Assembly (NCBI RefSeq): GCF_014841135.1
Contig: NZ_JACYTN010000010.1
Location: 1 to 64,000, forward strand
DNA from: Paenibacillus arenosi
GTDB lineage: Bacteria; Bacillota; Bacilli; Paenibacillales; Paenibacillaceae
Direction of reading: 5' to 3'
Length of the DNA: 64,000 nt
Below the pieces are notes generated by a model. It was given only the letters and a program-made list of their open reading frames with translations, was not told the origin of the DNA and ran no database searches. The translations under genes were made by a program, and so were the position numbers. Shown one piece after another: positions 62,734-64,000 of this stretch. The first letter of the stretch is position 1, and each line of letters opens with the position of its first letter.

Positions 62734-63900
62734 ATGATGCTATGGGATCGCCGTTTTGTTGCCTATGCTTTCATCTGCTTATACCTGCTCCTCTTGTTGT
62801 CAAGCTGCTCCACGGATATTCGTGAGCTGAATCAAGTTTCGATCGTCATGGCAACCGGCATCGATTGGGATCAGGACACGAACAAGCATCAGATTACCGT
62901 ATATACGCTTCAGCCTACGAGTAAAGGAACGAACGCAACGCAACAAGATTCACTCAACGAATGGCTCGGTTCTGCTACAGGCAATTCAATTATGGAAAGT
63001 GCCCAACATTTACGATTTCGAGCTAGTAAAAAACTGTTTTGGTTTCATAATCGCATTTTCATCATCAGTCGAGACGCGGCTCGTCATTCGATGCCCGAAA
63101 TTATTGATTTTTTACAACGCAATCGAGAAATTCGAAGTACCAGCCTTGTGCTAATCAGTGACGTGAATGCAGAACAAATATTGAAAACGAAGCCCGAAAC
63201 GCAAGATTTAGTCGTTAATGAACTGTTTGGCATGATACGCAATCAAGATGAGACTGGCAACAGCTTAGGTATTTCCGTAAAAGATTTAATAAACAAAGAT
63301 GCAAATCCAACACAAGGTTATATAACAGGGCGAGTCGTTACGAGAACACCTAAAGAAAAGTCAGAACCCGTTCTAGCACTGCATGGATCGGCTCTTTTAC
63401 AAAAGGGAACGTTCGTTAACTGGCTCTCCAGCGATGAGACCGCAATCGTGCGCTTATTGACGGACCCGGACAAAGACAAAGTTCAAACTACCTTTGTTGT
63501 GAAGGATCAGGAACATGACTTTGACAGCATTACGGCTCAAGTCGCTATTAAGTCGAGAAAAATCCGCTCGTACTTTGTCGGTGATCAACCAGAGATGGAT
63601 ATTTATTTTGACTTCACCTGCATCATTAATGAACTTAAGCATAATCAAACTGCGAATCAAATGAATATACCCGCTTTAGAAAAGGTTATTAAGAAATCAA
63701 TCCAACAAAACTTCCAACACGTCATTACAAAGGCGCAAAGAAAAGTAAAAGTAGACTATTTAGAATTCGGGAACCACCTATATCAGCATCATCCCAATAA
63801 ATGGAAACAAATACAACCTAAGTGGAATACTGTATTTGAAAAAATGCCTGTACACGTCACGGTCAATCTAACAATATGGAATACCGGTAATGTTCAGTAG
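62734..63900 (+). CDS. Spore germinant receptor lipoprotein subunit C (GerC family)
   Basis: A 388-residue Ger(x)C lipoprotein. The signal sequence ends in lipobox LLLSSC (Cys25), followed by the family start STDIRELNQVSIVMATGIDWD. It also has HLRFRASKKLFWFHNRIFIISRDAAR and the C-terminal KAQRKVKVDYLEFGNHLYQHHPNKWK segment. It is the outer-surface C subunit that works with the A subunit encoded just before it. An AAGGAG site precedes the ATG. The usual order in related operons is A-C-B or A-B-C; the next reading frame here is not an obvious B subunit. Confidence 0.95.
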   Translation: MMLWDRRFVAYAFICLYLLLLLSSCSTDIRELNQVSIVMATGIDWDQDTNKHQITVYTLQPTSKGTNATQQDSLNEWLGSATGNSIMESAQHLRFRASKKLFWFHNRIFIISRDAARHSMPEIIDFLQRNREIRSTSLVLISDVNAEQILKTKPETQDLVVNELFGMIRNQDETGNSLGISVKDLINKDANPTQGYITGRVVTRTPKEKSEPVLALHGSALLQKGTFVNWLSSDETAIVRLLTDPDKDKVQTTFVVKDQEHDFDSITAQVAIKSRKIRSYFVGDQPEMDIYFDFTCIINELKHNQTANQMNIPALEKVIKKSIQQNFQHVITKAQRKVKVDYLEFGNHLYQHHPNKWKQIQPKWNTVFEKMPVHVTVNLTIWNTGNVQ

Positions 63901-63918
63901 TGGAAAGGAGCCAAATTG

Positions 63919-64000
63919 GTGAACCTGATTTACATCATTCTGATCCTATATTTCTCTTATATGGTTGGGGCCATTGTTCATTTACGGAAGAAGCATGAAA
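63919..64000 (+). CDS. Small membrane protein after gerC (partial)
   Basis: After a GGAAAGGAG site, a frame starts at GTG 63919 (or TTG 63916) and runs off the window after 27 codons. It begins with one predicted membrane helix (NLIYIILILYFSYMVGAIVHL) followed by RKKHE. This does not look like the N-terminus of a GerB amino acid/polyamine/organocation-type subunit. Some germinant receptor operons carry a short D-subunit gene for a two-helix protein of about 75 residues, and this could be one; only the first half is visible. Confidence 0.5.
   Translation, partial: MNLIYIILILYFSYMVGAIVHLRKKHE

Overview
The window looks like the chromosome of an endospore-forming Firmicute, most likely Paenibacillus or a close relative. 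The reasons are a tricistronic-type spore germinant receptor operon at the right edge, mid-40s GC content, strong AGGAGG-type ribosome binding sites, ECF sigma/anti-sigma pairs with DUF4179/DUF5643-like sensor domains, a Dhb catechol siderophore cluster and a YdaJKLMN-type exopolysaccharide operon. The genus is inferred; no rRNA or other marker gene is present.

Left part (1-16 kb). The end of an IS3-family element cuts a GNAT acetyltransferase gene. A decayed squalene-hopene cyclase gene follows shortly after. Three DUF4179/DUF5643-like sensor proteins lie here: one behind an ECF sigma factor as its probable anti-sigma, one directly downstream, and one orphan at the left edge. There is also a three-gene unit (response regulator, histidine kinase, lipoprotein), a secreted protein made of two repeats, a LysR regulator with an MFS transporter, a VOC protein, and a MocR/PdxR-type regulator divergent from an EamA transporter.

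Middle (15.6-27 kb). One minus-strand operon encodes a putative c-di-GMP-controlled exopolysaccharide machine: GtrB-like glycosyltransferase, GH8-like lipoprotein, polytopic GT-C-like protein, DUF2334 protein, BcsA-like synthase, BcsB-like protein, and a degenerate GGDEF protein that keeps an RxxD inhibitory site. Lysoplasmalogenase-like, GtrA-like and Gfo/Idh/MocA genes follow upstream of it.

Iron region (28-58 kb). An FbpABC-type ferric iron ABC transporter stands behind a Fur box. Next to it, a two-component system is co-oriented with a second, membrane-anchored copy of the iron-binding protein. A DUF2238-like membrane protein and two FecCD siderophore permeases (Fur box) follow. A roughly 16-kb siderophore cluster then runs on the minus strand: AraC/substrate-binding fusion regulator, siderophore-binding lipoprotein, BesA-like esterase, DhbA, DhbC, DhbE, DhbB, DhbF, MbtH and a DHA2 exporter. 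It would make a cyclic trimer of 2,3-dihydroxybenzoyl-X-threonine, export it, import its ferric form and hydrolyse it to release iron. No FecE-type ATPase is present. Six Fur-box-like 7-1-7 sites lie between 27.9 and 56.2 kb. A MATE exporter and a membrane acyltransferase are divergent from the cluster.

Right edge (59-64 kb). A secreted GH19 chitinase (CBM5/12 plus FN3 domains) has a cre-like site. The gerA and gerC genes of a germinant receptor follow, and the window ends inside a small membrane ORF.
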